The notes below the pieces were generated by a model. It was not told where the DNA came from, did no database searches, and saw nothing but the letters and a program-made list of their open reading frames with translations. Shown here piece after piece: positions 32,723-44,070 of a DNA stretch of 64,000 nt (the stretch's first letter is position 1; every line of letters starts with the position of its first letter). The position numbers were made by a program, and so were the translations under genes. Origin of the DNA: Lucifuga dentata (Eukaryota > Chordata > Actinopteri > Ophidiiformes > Bythitidae); NCBI GenBank assembly GCA_014773175.1, contig VXCM01001271.1, positions 142,669 to 206,668 on the forward strand. Direction: 5' to 3'.

Positions 32723-33315
32723 TTAAAGGACCAGACGTGGTTTTAGCATGTTCAAGCCCAATATACACAACACGCATACATGTTATGTTACTGACAGCCA
32801 TTTCTCAAAACATACTACTGGAGTGGTAAATTTAAGAATTTCTTTCCTACCTTCCAGACTGCCATTGATTTCAATTCATTCCAGTATGCTATTAAAATCA
32901 AACTGGAGAGACTTGTAACCTGTTTGAGACAAGTAATCCATCACAGTGAACACAACGGTATTACTTTTTTTTCTTTTTTTTTTGTAAAAGTAACTTTATT
33001 TATTTGGTTCAACACAGAGCTGTATGGAAGGTAATGTATATCTCCGCCAGGAAATATAGTCCCAGGAGAAAACAACTTCACTTTTACAAGGAAATTAAAA
33101 ATGGCCATCCCATCTACAATCGGACATATATGTTAGCAGGCGAAACACTTCATTTTAGGGTGGGTGTGATTTTGAAAGATTAGGGTATTTGGCAAAATAA
33201 CAGCAAAACTAAAATATGGTTTTATGTTTTGGAAAATGGCTGGCAGTAACTTCATGTTTACGTGGGTAGTATGTATCAGGCTTAAACATGCAGAATCATC
33301 ATTGTGGCCCTTTAA
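32723..33315 (+). mobile_element. TTAA element T1, full length
   Basis: 593 bp, TTAA at both ends (32723-32726, 33312-33315). It belongs to the major subfamily (CAACACAGAGCTGTATGGAA, GTCCCAGGAGAAAACAACTT). Confidence 0.9.
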
Positions 33316-33780
33316 CTACTCATACACATACTCATGATGTCTGGCACACTTATGCCACATTAGTTTGAAACATTCAGTTTGCCCATCCTTCATAAATAAT
33401 TATGTGCATTTGCAAGATATAACACCAAAGGGTGCAGGTTTGGTTTTAACTTTATCATGTAACCAAATCAACAGTCTTATCCAATCATATTAGGGTCACA
33501 TAAGATGTTAAATAGCTCAGAAGTATAGATTTAGAAACAGAAAATTATATAGATTTATAAGTAAAAACTGCATAATGCCTAATGGGATTACATAAATGGA
33601 ATAATGGTTCTTGTAATATGATGGTGGGATGGACGTTTTTTTGAGGACTGCACTTTGTCAGTGGTCCCTAACCACATTTCCGTTTACAAAGCTGTAGTAG
33701 CACATTCTGATATAAATACACACATGGAAATGGTTAATATGTGTTAATTATTGCGCTGTTTTTTTATGTCGACAAAAAGA
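33316..33780. other. No feature recognised
   Basis: Unique AT-rich sequence. Confidence 0.45.
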
Positions 33781-34060
33781 ATATAAAGGAAGCAAACAAG
33801 TAAAAAAGGAAAAGAAAAAAGAAACTGAGAAAGTGAGAAGCTATAGGAAAGGAAGGAAGAACAGAAGAAGACAAATAATGAAAGAAGGTAAAACAGCAGC
33901 AATGAAGACAGGAAAGAGAAAGAAACAAAGGAAAGAAAGGAAGATAAATGTCATTAAGTAGCTTAAAGTACCATCTTTCCCTCTTAAGTACTCAAGTAAA
34001 GTACCAGTTAAAGTCTGTATTGTTTCCATCTCGTATGAAAATACTGCAGCGCTTCTTTTA
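33781..34060. repeat. Purine-rich compound repeat
   Basis: GAAAGGAAGGAAGAACAGAAG and GAAAGAAACAAAGGAAAGAA are followed by AAGTACTCAAGTAAAGTACC, the AAGTA-type motif. This is the same pairing of motif and purine tract as at 41186 and 51085, in the opposite order. Confidence 0.5.
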
Positions 34061-34129
34061 GCTACTTTATTGTCCATATTGGGTTTTTTTCTGCACACAG
34101 AATCATTTCCAGGGTGGTTTTTTAGTGCT

Positions 34130-34560
34130 TTAATTTATTGTGTAAGTCATCAGCGTGTCTCTGATCCTGCGTCTCTCCGCTTGAATCCACTTCAAACGCA
34201 GAACTCAGACCTTCATCTGGACCTTAAACGGAGGCTCCGCTAGACCTGCTATGATTCTCTTCCCCATAAATGTTATTACTGCTCTTATCATATTTCCCCG
34301 GCTCGTATCCGTGTCCCCTCTTCCTGCAGAGAACTAACTCAAAACATGTTTCCTGCGATCCCGTGTGCCCGGGCCGGACCGTTATTTCTTCATTAAACCG
34401 AGTCCTGGTTTTTGGCTGGGAAGAAGATCACGGAGGTTCCTGGACGGGATCGGGTATCGGTCGTCGCATGAACGTGGAAGAGACGCGCCAGGTTCACCGG
34501 GAGGGGAGAATTCCTGAGAGGGAAAATAACGCGTCCACGTGAATGCCAGTCAAGTGTGTC
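34130..34560. other. CpG-bearing unique block
   Basis: 34300-34540 is the densest CpG stretch in the window (GTGCCCGGGCCGGACCGTTA, GGGATCGGGTATCGGTCGTC, AACGCGTCCACGTG). A 90-codon plus-strand ORF (34270-34542) and a minus-strand ORF (34393-34719) overlap without any recognised domain. It could be a promoter-proximal or first-exon region, a distal regulatory element, or neither. Confidence 0.3.
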
Positions 34561-35427
34561 AGCTGATGAGAAAGCATGTTTCCAGTTAGTCCCAGACATA
34601 ATACACAACGATAAAAGACCCATAAACACTCCAGCTGAGGCAATAAAAAAAAGAAATGAGACAAAAATATATGAACGTGGGGATATAATAAAAAGTCTAC
34701 TTTCTGCAGAAATACACAAAACTGGCCCTGCAGGGAAATTACCGTAATGTATGAGAACCTATTTCTTTATATCCAAGGGAAAATAATCTTATCAAGCACC
34801 ATCTGCAGTAGATTATTAGACCCGTTTCAAGATAATTGGTCTTGATTTGTTATTCCGTCTGTTTTTCAACTCCAGCTGATTAGAGTCAGTCTGAAAAGTT
34901 TGCTGGATGTTGACACGTTAATATCCCAAACATGTGTTGTCAGAAAACAAGACGGCTTTGATTATTTCAGCAATCATCGTCTGTTATTGAGTCTCGAAAG
35001 TCTGATTTTCTTCAAACAAGTGGGGAAAAAAATCTAGTTGAGATTATTTGGAGAGTTCATTTGCAAAAACTCCATTTTAATAAAATTATAAATACTTTTT
35101 TGTGTGTGTGCATTGGAGGTAAAATCACTCAAACTGAACATTACTTGCGTTCTGGTAATTTATTTATTTTAACCCTACATCAAATCAATTGATATCCAAG
35201 AATGCACAAAAAAACATGATTTTTTTTTTTCAATTTATTAACAAAAAAATAAAAAATAAAAAATGGAGTTAACTGTTTTTGCCCTTTCAACCTGTTTCAA
35301 TACATATCAACTTTTTCAGAGAATTTTCAGCATAAATTAAGTTCAAAGTAGATTGTCATATAAATTACTTTGAATAGTTAGCCAAAATTATTTGTTTCCT
35401 CTTCAGTGCAATCAGCTATTTAATTCA

Positions 35428-35465
<38 letters not shown>

Positions 35466-35644
35466 TATGATATCTATGTTGGCTAATAGTTTGTCTGTGT
35501 TCTGGTTCCCAGCATCATAGCATGTGACTGCAGTGTCATTAAGCAGCTGAATGTTAAATCTCTTTTGTCAGTTTTTCACCATAGCACCTGAATGCACCAC
35601 CAGGAAGAATTCTCAAATCACTGTGCTTTTAACTGCATTGAAAC
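34561..35644. other. No gene recognised; AT-rich
   Basis: (TTTA)n lies at 35428-35458. Otherwise unique. Confidence 0.45.
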
Positions 35645-35920
35645 ACTAAAACTGAGTAACTTTGACAAAATATAATAACATCATGTTGTCTTGGGTGATG
35701 AATTATTTATTTCAAGCACATTTCAAGTCTCTACAAGTTAATTTTTATAGTGTGCTGGAATGAACTGAAGCCAATGACAGTTTGGAGGGTAAGAAAAACA
35801 ATTTGAAAATTTATACTGGTCCAATACTATGTTTTGGTAAATGGTTGGCAGTAATGTAACCTGTATGCTGGCTGTATTTATTGGGCTCAAAAATGCAAAA
35901 CCACTGGTATGGTCCTTTAA
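35645..35920 (-). mobile_element. TTAA element T1, 5' half, reversed
   Basis: GAGTAACTTTGACAAAATAT.. GGAATGAACTGAAGCCAATG.. CCACTGGTATGGTCCTTTAA. TTAA at 35917-35920. The other half is missing. Confidence 0.8.
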
Positions 35921-36544
35921 TTCCCAAAATGAAATCAATGAAAAGACAATTGAAGATATTTTAAGTTTCAAGCACCTCCAACTTCTGTCTCTAAGTGTCA
36001 TTGCTTATATGAAGCTAAATCAAAATAAATTAAAATTTCCATTGTTCTTCATTTTAACGTGTGGCAGCATTTTTAGTTTCCAGAATCTCTTGTAATTTAT
36101 TTCATTTCTCCCCATTCAAATCGGGTTTTTCTTTGTAATAGAAAATCCATCTGGCACCAGATTACAGAATATTTTGTTTCTAATCTGGGATTTATTTTAT
36201 ATATTTATTTTTTTTAGCGTCATCAACCAACGTTTCCAGCTGGCTGTTTGCTTTGCAGACATTTTTTTTTTCATCCTGTCTAAATATTTTTTTTTTTTTT
36301 TTTTTTTTACACAGTGCAAATGAAAGACAAATTCAATGAAAAGGGTTAATCCCATTTTAATGAAGGATTTAATGTGTCTGACCTGCATCATTTCTGGCTC
36401 AGAAAGTCTTTCCTGTCCAGTTGAATTGGACTTCTTTTTTTACTGACTCACTCAGCCGGACCTCCAGGCTGTGTTATATATTATATTCTACACTATCAAA
36501 AAACATCCTCCATTTTTGCTCCATGGACAAACTTCATCAGTTCA
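35921..36544. other. No gene recognised
   Basis: T-rich with a poly-T run at 36287-36308. Confidence 0.45.
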
Positions 36545-36886
36545 TAAAATAACTGATTAACTAACTTTTTATACATGATCTGTTGCTGTCCAGATGCAGG
36601 TTCTCCTATTCAAAATAACTTTATGAAAGCAAGCGAACAGAGCTGAGAAGATGCTTTCAGCGTGTGGGTGCTTTATCTCCTGAGTTTACCCCATCATACG
36701 CTTTACATTCATACCTGGCTAGTTGTGACTGAGATCTGATTACAGACCACATCCACAGGTGGTCCAGCAGATCGGATAGCGTTCCGATCACATGGTGTTC
36801 TGTGAGCATATACACCTTGTGCTGACATATGTTTTTCATTACCCAGATAACAGATTGCATGCTAATGCCAGGTGTAAACAGGCCGT
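36545..36886 (-). mobile_element. Non-autonomous DNA element fragment (family H)
   Basis: TTCAAAATAACTTTATGAAA..AGCGAACAG and the end TTCATTACCCAGATAACAGA..CAGGTGTAAACAGGCC align with the insertion at 56329-56886. The minus strand begins GGCCTGTTTACACCTGGCAT, a start shared by many fish hAT-like short elements. Class is inferred. Confidence 0.5.
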
Positions 36887-37355
36887 GAAGACCTTAGCCA
36901 ATCACAGACCTATCTGGTTTCCACATTTCTTTGTGCCACACTGCTGAAATCCTCTATTTATAGGTTGGTTTTTCCACTATAATTCTTGACTTCAGCTGAA
37001 TTTATATTTCCAAACTGACATGTATGCGTAAGTAGCGGACGCAGACTCTGCCAGCAGATGAGAACACACTTCTGTTTATGCGTTTTGGTGTCCACTTGGA
37101 GGACACACTCTGTCCCAGTGTTTCATGTAGTCAGAGAGCTGCTCAGGAAAGAAACACACACATTTCCTGCTGCTGTACAAAATAGTGTCATAGGTACTTC
37201 CATTTATGCCTGCACACACTTATCATACAATTACGACTTAACTTTGGCTTGTTATACAATTATACAAATGCAGGTAGCGACCGATGTCTCACACAACCCC
37301 TCTTCAAACTCAGCATCTATGTTGTTTTTCTAGACCATGCAAGGTCTGTGCCCCA
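36887..37355. other. No gene recognised
   Basis: Unique. A 91-codon ORF (37058-37333) has a hydrophobic start but no domain. Confidence 0.4.
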
Positions 37356-37615
37356 TAAGGCTAATTTATACATTCCACGTACTTGAGGACGCAACAGTCT
37401 GCATGATGTCATTTGTTTACCCCCACGCATAAGCCTCTTAGTCCATGTTGTCACAATGCTACTATGCTACGCTACTGCGCATGTGTGGAACACCTACTCC
37501 AAGCAGATGCCAGAACGTACCGGTAGTATAAATCAAACTGCATAGGCGTCTGCTGGCGGAGTCCATGTCTGCTACTGTGCACATATGCATCTGTTTGAAA
37601 GTATAAATTGGCCTA
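37356..37615. mobile_element. 260-bp element with inverted ends
   Basis: The left end, TAAGGCTAATTTATACATTC, and the right end, GAAAGTATAAATTGGCCTA, are imperfect inverted repeats. The interior has CpG and ACGTAC-type motifs. No target duplication could be read, so class is uncertain. Confidence 0.6.
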
Positions 37616-37890
37616 TTTTTTAATATTTTTACTACTATGATTACTATGTTGGGATGTTGGCTGATGTAGGAATTGTGGTTTATTTATATAGAGACTGTGT
37701 CAAGCCATGGCAATGATGACATGATGTACTTCATATGAAATGTTCTATAGATTACACAACAAAAGGCTCGTGGTTGGATATTCTATCTTGATCTTTTTAT
37801 CATTACTACTGTGTTTCACTCTTGTAATGTATTGCAGCACATGGCACTTTTAGTGGTTATTTACTTCTATGATGATAGCTGTATAGTATA

Positions 37891-38096
37891 CAGGCAGTCC
37901 CGACTTACGAACATCCGACTTACGAAAAATCCATACTTACAAACCGACCGCTGTAAAGCCTATTAAATAAAAAATTTGAGTTACATAATATGTTTTGTAA
38001 TAATGAACGGTGCACTACTTTAAGATGCCTCTTCCGTCATACAAGACATCAATAGGAGTGAGAGTAAGTGTTAACCTACATGTTTTTTTATTACCN

Positions 38097-38129
<33 letters not shown>

Positions 38130-38313
38130 ACACACTCTCTCTCTCTCTCTCCATTATGTTTACAACATTTTAGGATATCTGTAAATGTTTCTTTAAAGTT
38201 TCTTATGCATAGAAAGGTAAAATATATATGCTAGATACACACCTTAAGTAACAGTTCCAACTTACGTACAAATCCGACTTACGAACAGCCGTTCGTAACC
38301 CGAGGATTGCCTG
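37891..38313. mobile_element. TA-flanked short element, pogo/mariner type
   Basis: It starts CAGGCAGTCCCGACTTACGA and ends in the inverted ACCCGAGGATTGCCTG, flanked by TA on both sides (37889-37890, 38314-38315). Repeated GACTTACGAA motifs occur near both ends. It contains a CA/CT microsatellite with N at 38096. TA duplication and CAGKCAGTCC-like ends fit the Tc1/mariner superfamily. No transposase. Confidence 0.75.
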
Positions 38314-38330
38314 TATTGAGGTATGAATGA

Positions 38331-38420
38331 AGAATAGATGTAGGTGTGTACGGAACAGCAACCTTGATGCCTAATCCAAATTTGTCCTTGGAGACCAATA
38401 AAGTTGACCTTGACCTATAA
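38331..38420 (+). mobile_element. LINE 3'-end fragment
   Basis: GTCCTTGGAGACCAATAAAG, then TTGACCTTGACCT is a typical non-LTR 3' end with a short tandem tail. Confidence 0.5.
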
Positions 38421-39189
38421 AAGTGAACAAGTCTGAGTGATAACAAATAATTGGAGGTCCGCACACAGGTCTGTGCTACACCCTGTGATGTAGGCAGCTG
38501 ACGACATTTATGTCACATGGACTCACGCACACGGAAAGTAAATTGGCCTTTAGTTTCTGGATTTTATTCCCGTATTCTAGAGTTTTGAGTTTTCAATATT
38601 AAATCTCCCTCAGCCAGTCCTCTCCTCTCCTCTGCTCGACTCACTCCTGATGTTGCTGCTGCCTCATGATAAAAACGTCTCTGTGCGCAGCTTTACTTCT
38701 TTAGTTTGCATTAATATTGCAAAGATACTTGCTATTATCTGGGCACTATGGCTTTGACCTTCACCGTTTTAGCTCTTGGCTACTTGCAAAGTTTTCCGCT
38801 GGAGTCATTTAAGCCTCTGGAGTTTCAGCAAAATGCTAAAATGTAACATGGTGATGGTTTTTCTTTTCCATAATCTCAGGAAACAATGGGATTTCATACA
38901 TATTTAACAACTGAACGTGATATTGGAAAGATGGATACAGATCATTACATGTGAAAATAAAACACTTATAAAGTGAGTAACTGAGCTGTGCTGAAACGAC
39001 ATTAAATAAGTATATCTGCAAATGAGGGTATATTTTACCACCTAAAGTAATTCTGCATTTTTAAGTTGGATTTGGCTTTAATTTTTCACCTAAAAGCAGA
39101 ACTGAAAAAAGTCCTCTACTACCAGGGCTACAAATTTTGGCTTGTGAATATCATAATGTTTGGGCCAAGCTGCCAGTTTTGCATTTGTT
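38421..39189. other. No gene recognised
   Basis: Unique sequence. A moderately GC-rich patch lies at 38600-38830. Confidence 0.45.
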
Positions 39190-39430
39190 TCGAAATAAAA
39201 ATTCTTGAATATAAAAAAAATCTATGAAATTCTAGAAAGAAATCTTTAAAATGATCCTGGAATACAACTGTTGAAAAAAAAAATCTAAAATAAATGATTT
39301 TACTTAATTCTAGAAAATTATAGTCTCACAAAAATCTGGGAATTTTTTGTTTTCCTAGAAAATAATCTACAACAACTAGAAATAACTTGCTCTGGAAAAA
39401 TTGGTGGGGGGAAAAAAAGTTTTTAAGATT
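39190..39430. repeat. AT-rich dispersed repeat with TTCTAGAAAA motifs, copy 3
   Basis: GAAATTCTAGAAAGAAATC, ACTTAATTCTAGAAAATTAT and CCTAGAAAATAATC recur as at 8970 and 20620. Confidence 0.5.
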
Positions 39431-39749
39431 AAAAAAAAAGTCCACACTTGTCATGTGATCATAATTGTCATGTGATGAATGCTACCACACAGTGCACTGT
39501 AATTGAGACTTTGTTCTTTTTTTTTTTTTTTTTTTTTTTTGCATGTTTGGCACAAATTTTTAGATTTACCATTTGCTTTGTAAATTATTTTTTAGAGTGG
39601 CTTCTTAGATGACATGCAAAAGCTAAATTCAATGAAAAGTAAATTTACTAAAAATGATTTTCCACACCACAGGTTTAATACTGCACTAATATCATGTGGG
39701 TTGAATATTAATTAATATCAATAGACCTTCCTAGGAACCTGTAATGATT
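39431..39749. other. No feature recognised; poly-T
   Basis: Poly-T at 39517-39540 within AT-rich sequence. Confidence 0.5.
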
Positions 39750-40600
39750 CTACTTTATATATAGAACCCATTTGTTCACATTAACTGATAAATTATTCTG
39801 TGAGGTTTGGTGTTCCTCAGGGCTCTGTACTTGATCCAATACATTTTTCAATCTATATGCTTCTGCTTGGCGACCTGATTTGCAGTTCTGGGATAAATGT
39901 CCATTTCTATGCTGATGATACTCAGCTGTATTTTGCCATAAAACCAAATGATCATCCAATATACTCTAACCTGGAATTCTGTCTGTAGCTGTTAAAGACT
40001 GAATGACAAGGATCTTTCTTTTCCTGAATGTCAACAAAAATGAAATGCTAAAATTAGGCTCAAAACAAAAGATTTCCCCTATGTATGTTTCAGTAAATTT
40101 AGATCATTTTGATCAGACAATCCTCAACCATAAGAAACCTCGGAGTAACATCTGATGTATATTTGTCTTTCTGTGATCACATCGTTAATATTAACAGGAT
40201 TATTGACTACTTTTATCCTGTTAATATATCCAGGATTATACTGTTCCTTAGCTTGCCAGATGCAAAGACTTTAGTTCACATTTTTGTAACCTCTAGACTC
40301 GATTGCTGTAATGTCCTTTTCTTTGTCTTAAGTTCTACTGCTTTGAAAAAACTGCAGCTTGTATAAAACGCTGCAGCTCGGATCCTAACTTGAATCCATA
40401 AATTCAAACAAGCTTAGCCTCCTACCAGCTTCCTATTAAGGCTATTTGCACATACCAACATGCTCAATCTGGCACTGTGTTTCAGGAATCATCCCCAGAG
40501 TCTTGCCTTCACATTCCAACATGTGATCAAACCTTCAGCTGCAGTCTGCAAATGAACATGTTCCTTGTGTTTTAAAGAACCCCATCTGGTGTGATAAGGT
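39750..40600 (+). mobile_element. L2-type LINE fragment, reverse transcriptase C-terminal part
   Basis: Plus-strand translation gives RFGVPQGSVLDPIHFSIYML then HFYADDTQLYFAIKPND. These are the reverse transcriptase blocks with GVPQGS and the catalytic YADD (39908-39919). After a stop the later blocks continue in other frames: IRNLGVTSDVYLS near 40125, LPDAKTLVHIFVTSRLDCCN near 40253, KLQLV then NAAARIL near 40350. The order and motifs fit the L2/CR1 group of fish LINEs. The 5' end (endonuclease, fingers) is missing, and stops and frameshifts make it inactive. No 3' tail is evident. Confidence 0.9.
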
Positions 40601-41048
40601 TTCAAAGACATAAACTCATGCGACACACAAAAATGACGTTGCAAATTTCCAGTATAAGTGTGCAGTTAGTTGTTTTTGCCCGACAGCAACAAGCTGTTTG
40701 CTCTTTAAAAACAACCAAACCCCAAACCGGTGCAGAATAACCCCCCCAGCCATCCTCTGCCAGGGCCCGCTGGGTCCCTGAGCTGCTGTTCATGATTGAT
40801 TCCCTAATAAGGAATGAACAGCAGTGCCTGGTACTTTGGGTAATTGTCATATTTGTCACCCTCAGAGGCGCGCCGAGCCGCCGAGCGCCAGCAGCTCCTG
40901 TGATCTAATTGGACAGAGTTATCAGGCGCCGAGCAGCAGCGAGCAGCGGTGATCCATATCCTGCTCCCAACGAGAATGAGGAGTCGTTAAGAGAGACGGG
41001 GAGACATTAGGAGCATCACACACATGCATCAATTCCACGCGCATCCAT

Positions 41049-41082
<34 letters not shown>

Positions 41083-41185
41083 GTATGTGAACAGGCACAT
41101 CCAGTGTATCATTGTGACTTCAATGACAATATCGTCTGTGTAGATTGATAACCAAAGCTCAGCGATGAGGGAAACGCTCAAATCC
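40601..41185. other. Unique block, candidate conserved non-coding DNA
   Basis: 40730-40990 is GC-elevated (GAGGCGCGCCGAGCCGCCGA, TTATCAGGCGCCGAGCAGCA) with TGATCTAATTGG and GATTGATTCCCTAATAAGG motifs. An (AC)n run follows at 41049-41081. No ORF with a domain. Confidence 0.3.
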
Positions 41186-41490
41186 TTTATTTAAGTAGAA
41201 GAAATTATATCGCAATGGGAAAAATACTCCATTATATTAAAAGTCATCTTTTCAGAATTGGATTTTTCCAGCTGAGTAAATCCTGGAAGCCTCGTTAGAT
41301 AATGTCTTATACAAGCCTGTTTTTCAGAGTTCCTGTTCGTAAAGTTCATATTTCTGACACGCAACATTTTCACCCGACAAAAGCCAGATTTATCATGTAA
41401 ATTATACATTTGCAAAGTAACTAGAATGACAGAGGGAAATAAGCTAAGAAACAAGGATGAAAAGAAGGAAAATGAGGGAAGAGAGCCTAA

Positions 41491-41538
<48 letters not shown>

Positions 41539-41545
41539 ACGTAAA
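41186..41545 (+). repeat. AAGTA-type repeat with (GAAA)n tail
   Basis: TTTATTTAAGTAGAAGAAAT and AAAATACTCCATTATATTAA are followed by GGAAA-rich sequence and (GAAA)n at 41490-41540. ACTCCATTA is shared with 51098. Confidence 0.5.
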
Positions 41546-42135
41546 AGGACAGAAAAAACAAAGAAAGATTAATATTTGTTTTGTGAAAATTTGCTTAATG
41601 AATTATAGAAATGATTAAAAAAGCTTCAGAGAATTTGCTTGACTGAAACATGTCTTTCTTTCTTTCCTCCTTTCCTCTCTTCCCGCTTTCCATCTTTGCT
41701 TCTTTGCTTATTGTCTTCCTTCTTTCCATCTTTCCTCCTTGTTAACTTTTACTTCTTCCCCAACTATTTTTCATCATTACCATTAGAAAGGATTATATAT
41801 TAACTATGCATACACTTAGAGACAGAGCTACGTGATCTGAAGGAGTACATACTACATCCACTAGGGGGCAACGTGAGCACCACAACATAAATTATTCCCG
41901 GTCAATACCAGAACACCTTAATAACTATACTTCCGATTTTGCCGAACGCTGACGTCGACAATCAAAGACATAGAGTATTTTGCTTACGATTACAAAAGCG
42001 ACTGAAACGGTTGCAGCCAGGGCTGTTTCTGAACATCTTGGGACCCTGTGCAATATCTTACACTGGGCCCCAACCCAAACCAAGATGATCCACTGACTGT
42101 GGCCATGAGATCCTGGGACTTTATCACTTTATTAT

Positions 42136-42183
<48 letters not shown>

Positions 42184-42606
42184 TTTTGTTGAATGCTATA
42201 TTTTGAATACTAGCATCCACTTTTGAATTAGGACATCATTATCATTAAACAAGGTAGATTATGCAAATTAGGTCTCAAAATGTGAGCAGACCTGCTGGTA
42301 GTTACAGAAGTGCAGAGCTCTCACCGTGACAACAAGTACAAAATGCCCACTTTCTCATTATAAAGAGAAAATCATGTCGTTATAACAAAATCATTTCTCC
42401 TTTTTAACATGAAGGTATCTCATTATAACAAGAAACATTTCCATTATAACGAGATAGAAGGAGACACAAAATTATCTGGTCAAAATGGCAAATGTTTCTC
42501 ACAACATGATGAAGGTTTTTGTGAACGTCCATGTTATAAGGAGATGAACTGTAATGCCACTGGGCTTCCTTTTCTGATATCCCACTCTGACTGGAATGCA
42601 GCATAG
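41546..42606. other. No gene recognised
   Basis: It contains a TTTCTTTC/TTCC-rich patch at 41650-41740 and (CT)n at 42139-42179. A possible transposon end lies near 42010-42085 (GGACCCTGTGCAATATCTTA, CTGGGCCCC). Confidence 0.4.
41858..41871 (+). promoter_or_regulatory. CTCF-like motif
   Basis: CCACTAGGGGGCAA matches CCASYAGRGGGCRS at 13 of 14 positions. Sequence match only. Confidence 0.4.
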
Positions 42607-42992
42607 CATGTTGTTAGCATATACAGTCTGAATCACCTCACAGCAAGAAGATCAAGGGTTCGTAACCCAGCCTTTCTGTGTGGAGTTTTCATGTTCTCAC
42701 CATGTATGGGTGGGTTTCCTCCAGATGCTCTGGTTTCCACCCACATCCAAAAACATGCAGGTTAGGCAATGTGGAAACTCTAAAGTGCCTGTAGGTTTGA
42801 ATGTGAAAAGGTTTGTGTGTTTGTGTGTGTTTGTGTGTTTGTGTGTGAGTCCTGTGATAGAATGGGGGCTCTGTCCCAATGAATGCTGGGATAGGGTCCA
42901 TCCTGCAGCCCCCCCNCCCCCCCCCCCCCCCCCCCAGCACAAGATAAGCAGGTAGATGGATGGATGGATGGATGGATGGATGGATGGATGGA
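42607..42992 (+). mobile_element. tRNA-derived SINE with L2-like tail
   Basis: The 5' part contains a polymerase III B-box-like GGGTTCGTAACCC (42657-42669) preceded by TCACAGCAAGAAGATCAAG. The body continues CCTTTCTGTGTGGAGTTTTC, GGTGGGTTTCCTCC, CCAAAAACATGCAGGTTAGG, a GT-rich segment, then CTGGGATAGGGTCCATCCTG and a (GGAT)n tail (42955-42991). A poly-C run with N at 42916 interrupts the tail. The order of blocks is that of a widespread fish SINE. Confidence 0.8.
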
Positions 42993-43099
42993 CAGAAATG
43001 CAGATAAGAAGGAGGTGTGGCTTTCCTTCACAGCATGCAGGAAAGCAGGAGGTGATGTTGTTTGAGTTTTGCTGATGAAAGAGTTGAAGTAATGTGTGT

Positions 43100-43140
<41 letters not shown>

Positions 43141-43590
43141 TGTGCGTGCATCAGTAATTTATGACCCCCTGCAGCTGTGCAAATACCAGCGCTGAGCAAC
43201 ATCCCTCACCGCAAATGACGCCCCGTGTTTCACTATTATAATGACAGATCATCGGCAGATAATTCATCTGAGGGTCTTAAATATGCAATTACTCTGCAGT
43301 TGTACCAGATTCATCTGTCACAACCCAGAAAGGCAAAGTGTGTCAGCACAACAAAGGCTGATATGAAGTTATGAGTACATGTGTTTAGTTTATTAGCTCC
43401 AGTGGGGGGATGCAACTTCTTTTTTGTTTGTTTGCTTGCAGGATGTCTTAAAAACGACGAGGAAAATTTCAGCAAAATTTGGAGAGATATTAGATCAATG
43501 GGCTGAGAAACAACTGGGTACTGTTGGGTAGCTAGTGCCACCATGTGGCCACTTATAATGCACTTTGCATTAGGTTGTAGCTCTTGTATC
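42993..43590. repeat. (GT)n and unique flank
   Basis: GT repeat at 43093-43138. The rest is unique with no gene recognised. Confidence 0.6.
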
Positions 43591-44070
43591 ATCCATCCAT
43601 CCATCCATCCATCCATCCATCCATCTTCCACCATTTATCCAGGTCTGTGTCACAGAAGAAGTAAAGTAGCCTCGATGCCCCCCCCCCCCCCCCNCCCCTC
43701 CTCATTTTCAAGTTCTTCCTGGGGGATCCTGATACGTTTCCCAGGCCAGATGGGATATAATTCCTCCGGTGTATTCTGGGTCTGCTCTGTGGTCTCCTCT
43801 CAGTTTGATGTAAGTATCTTCCCAGGAAGGAGTCCAGGAGGCATCATGATGAGATGCCTGAACCACCTCATCACTTGGCTCCTTTCAACCTGAAGGAGGA
43901 GCCATTCTACTTTGAGGTCCTGCCTGATGTCTGAGCTCCTCAGTACCTCCCTAAGGGCGAGATCAGACACCCTATAGACAAAAATCATTTCAGCAGTTGC
44001 AAGCATGACCTCATTCTTTTAGTCAGTACAGAGCTGATGATCGTAGATGATGGTCCAGACCTGCAGGTGG
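43591..44070 (-). mobile_element. LINE fragment, C-terminal coding end and tail, minus strand
   Basis: On the minus strand, ATAEMIFVYRVSDLALREVL, then RSSDIRQDLKVEWLLLQVER and SQVMRWFRHLIMMPPGLLPG resemble the region downstream of the reverse transcriptase in a very common vertebrate non-LTR element (AAEMSFLRRVAG..LRDRVRSS..REEL..ERSQLRWFGHLVRMPPGRLPGE). The 3' side passes through a poly-C run with N at 43694 and ends in (GGAT)n on the minus strand (43591-43625). 5' truncated; an in-frame stop lies upstream. LINE clade not settled. Confidence 0.85.

Noticed and set aside
37030..37355. Possible coding exon at 37058-37333
   Set aside because: Lies between two transposon fragments and its translation shows no recognisable domain.
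42655..42670. tRNA gene suggested by GGGTTCGTAACCC
   Set aside because: No cloverleaf or acceptor stem; the box belongs to a SINE followed by L2-like tail blocks.
42680..43202. Overlapping ORFs on both strands near the poly-C run
   Set aside because: They span SINE, poly-C with N, GGAT and GT repeats, and share no protein domain.
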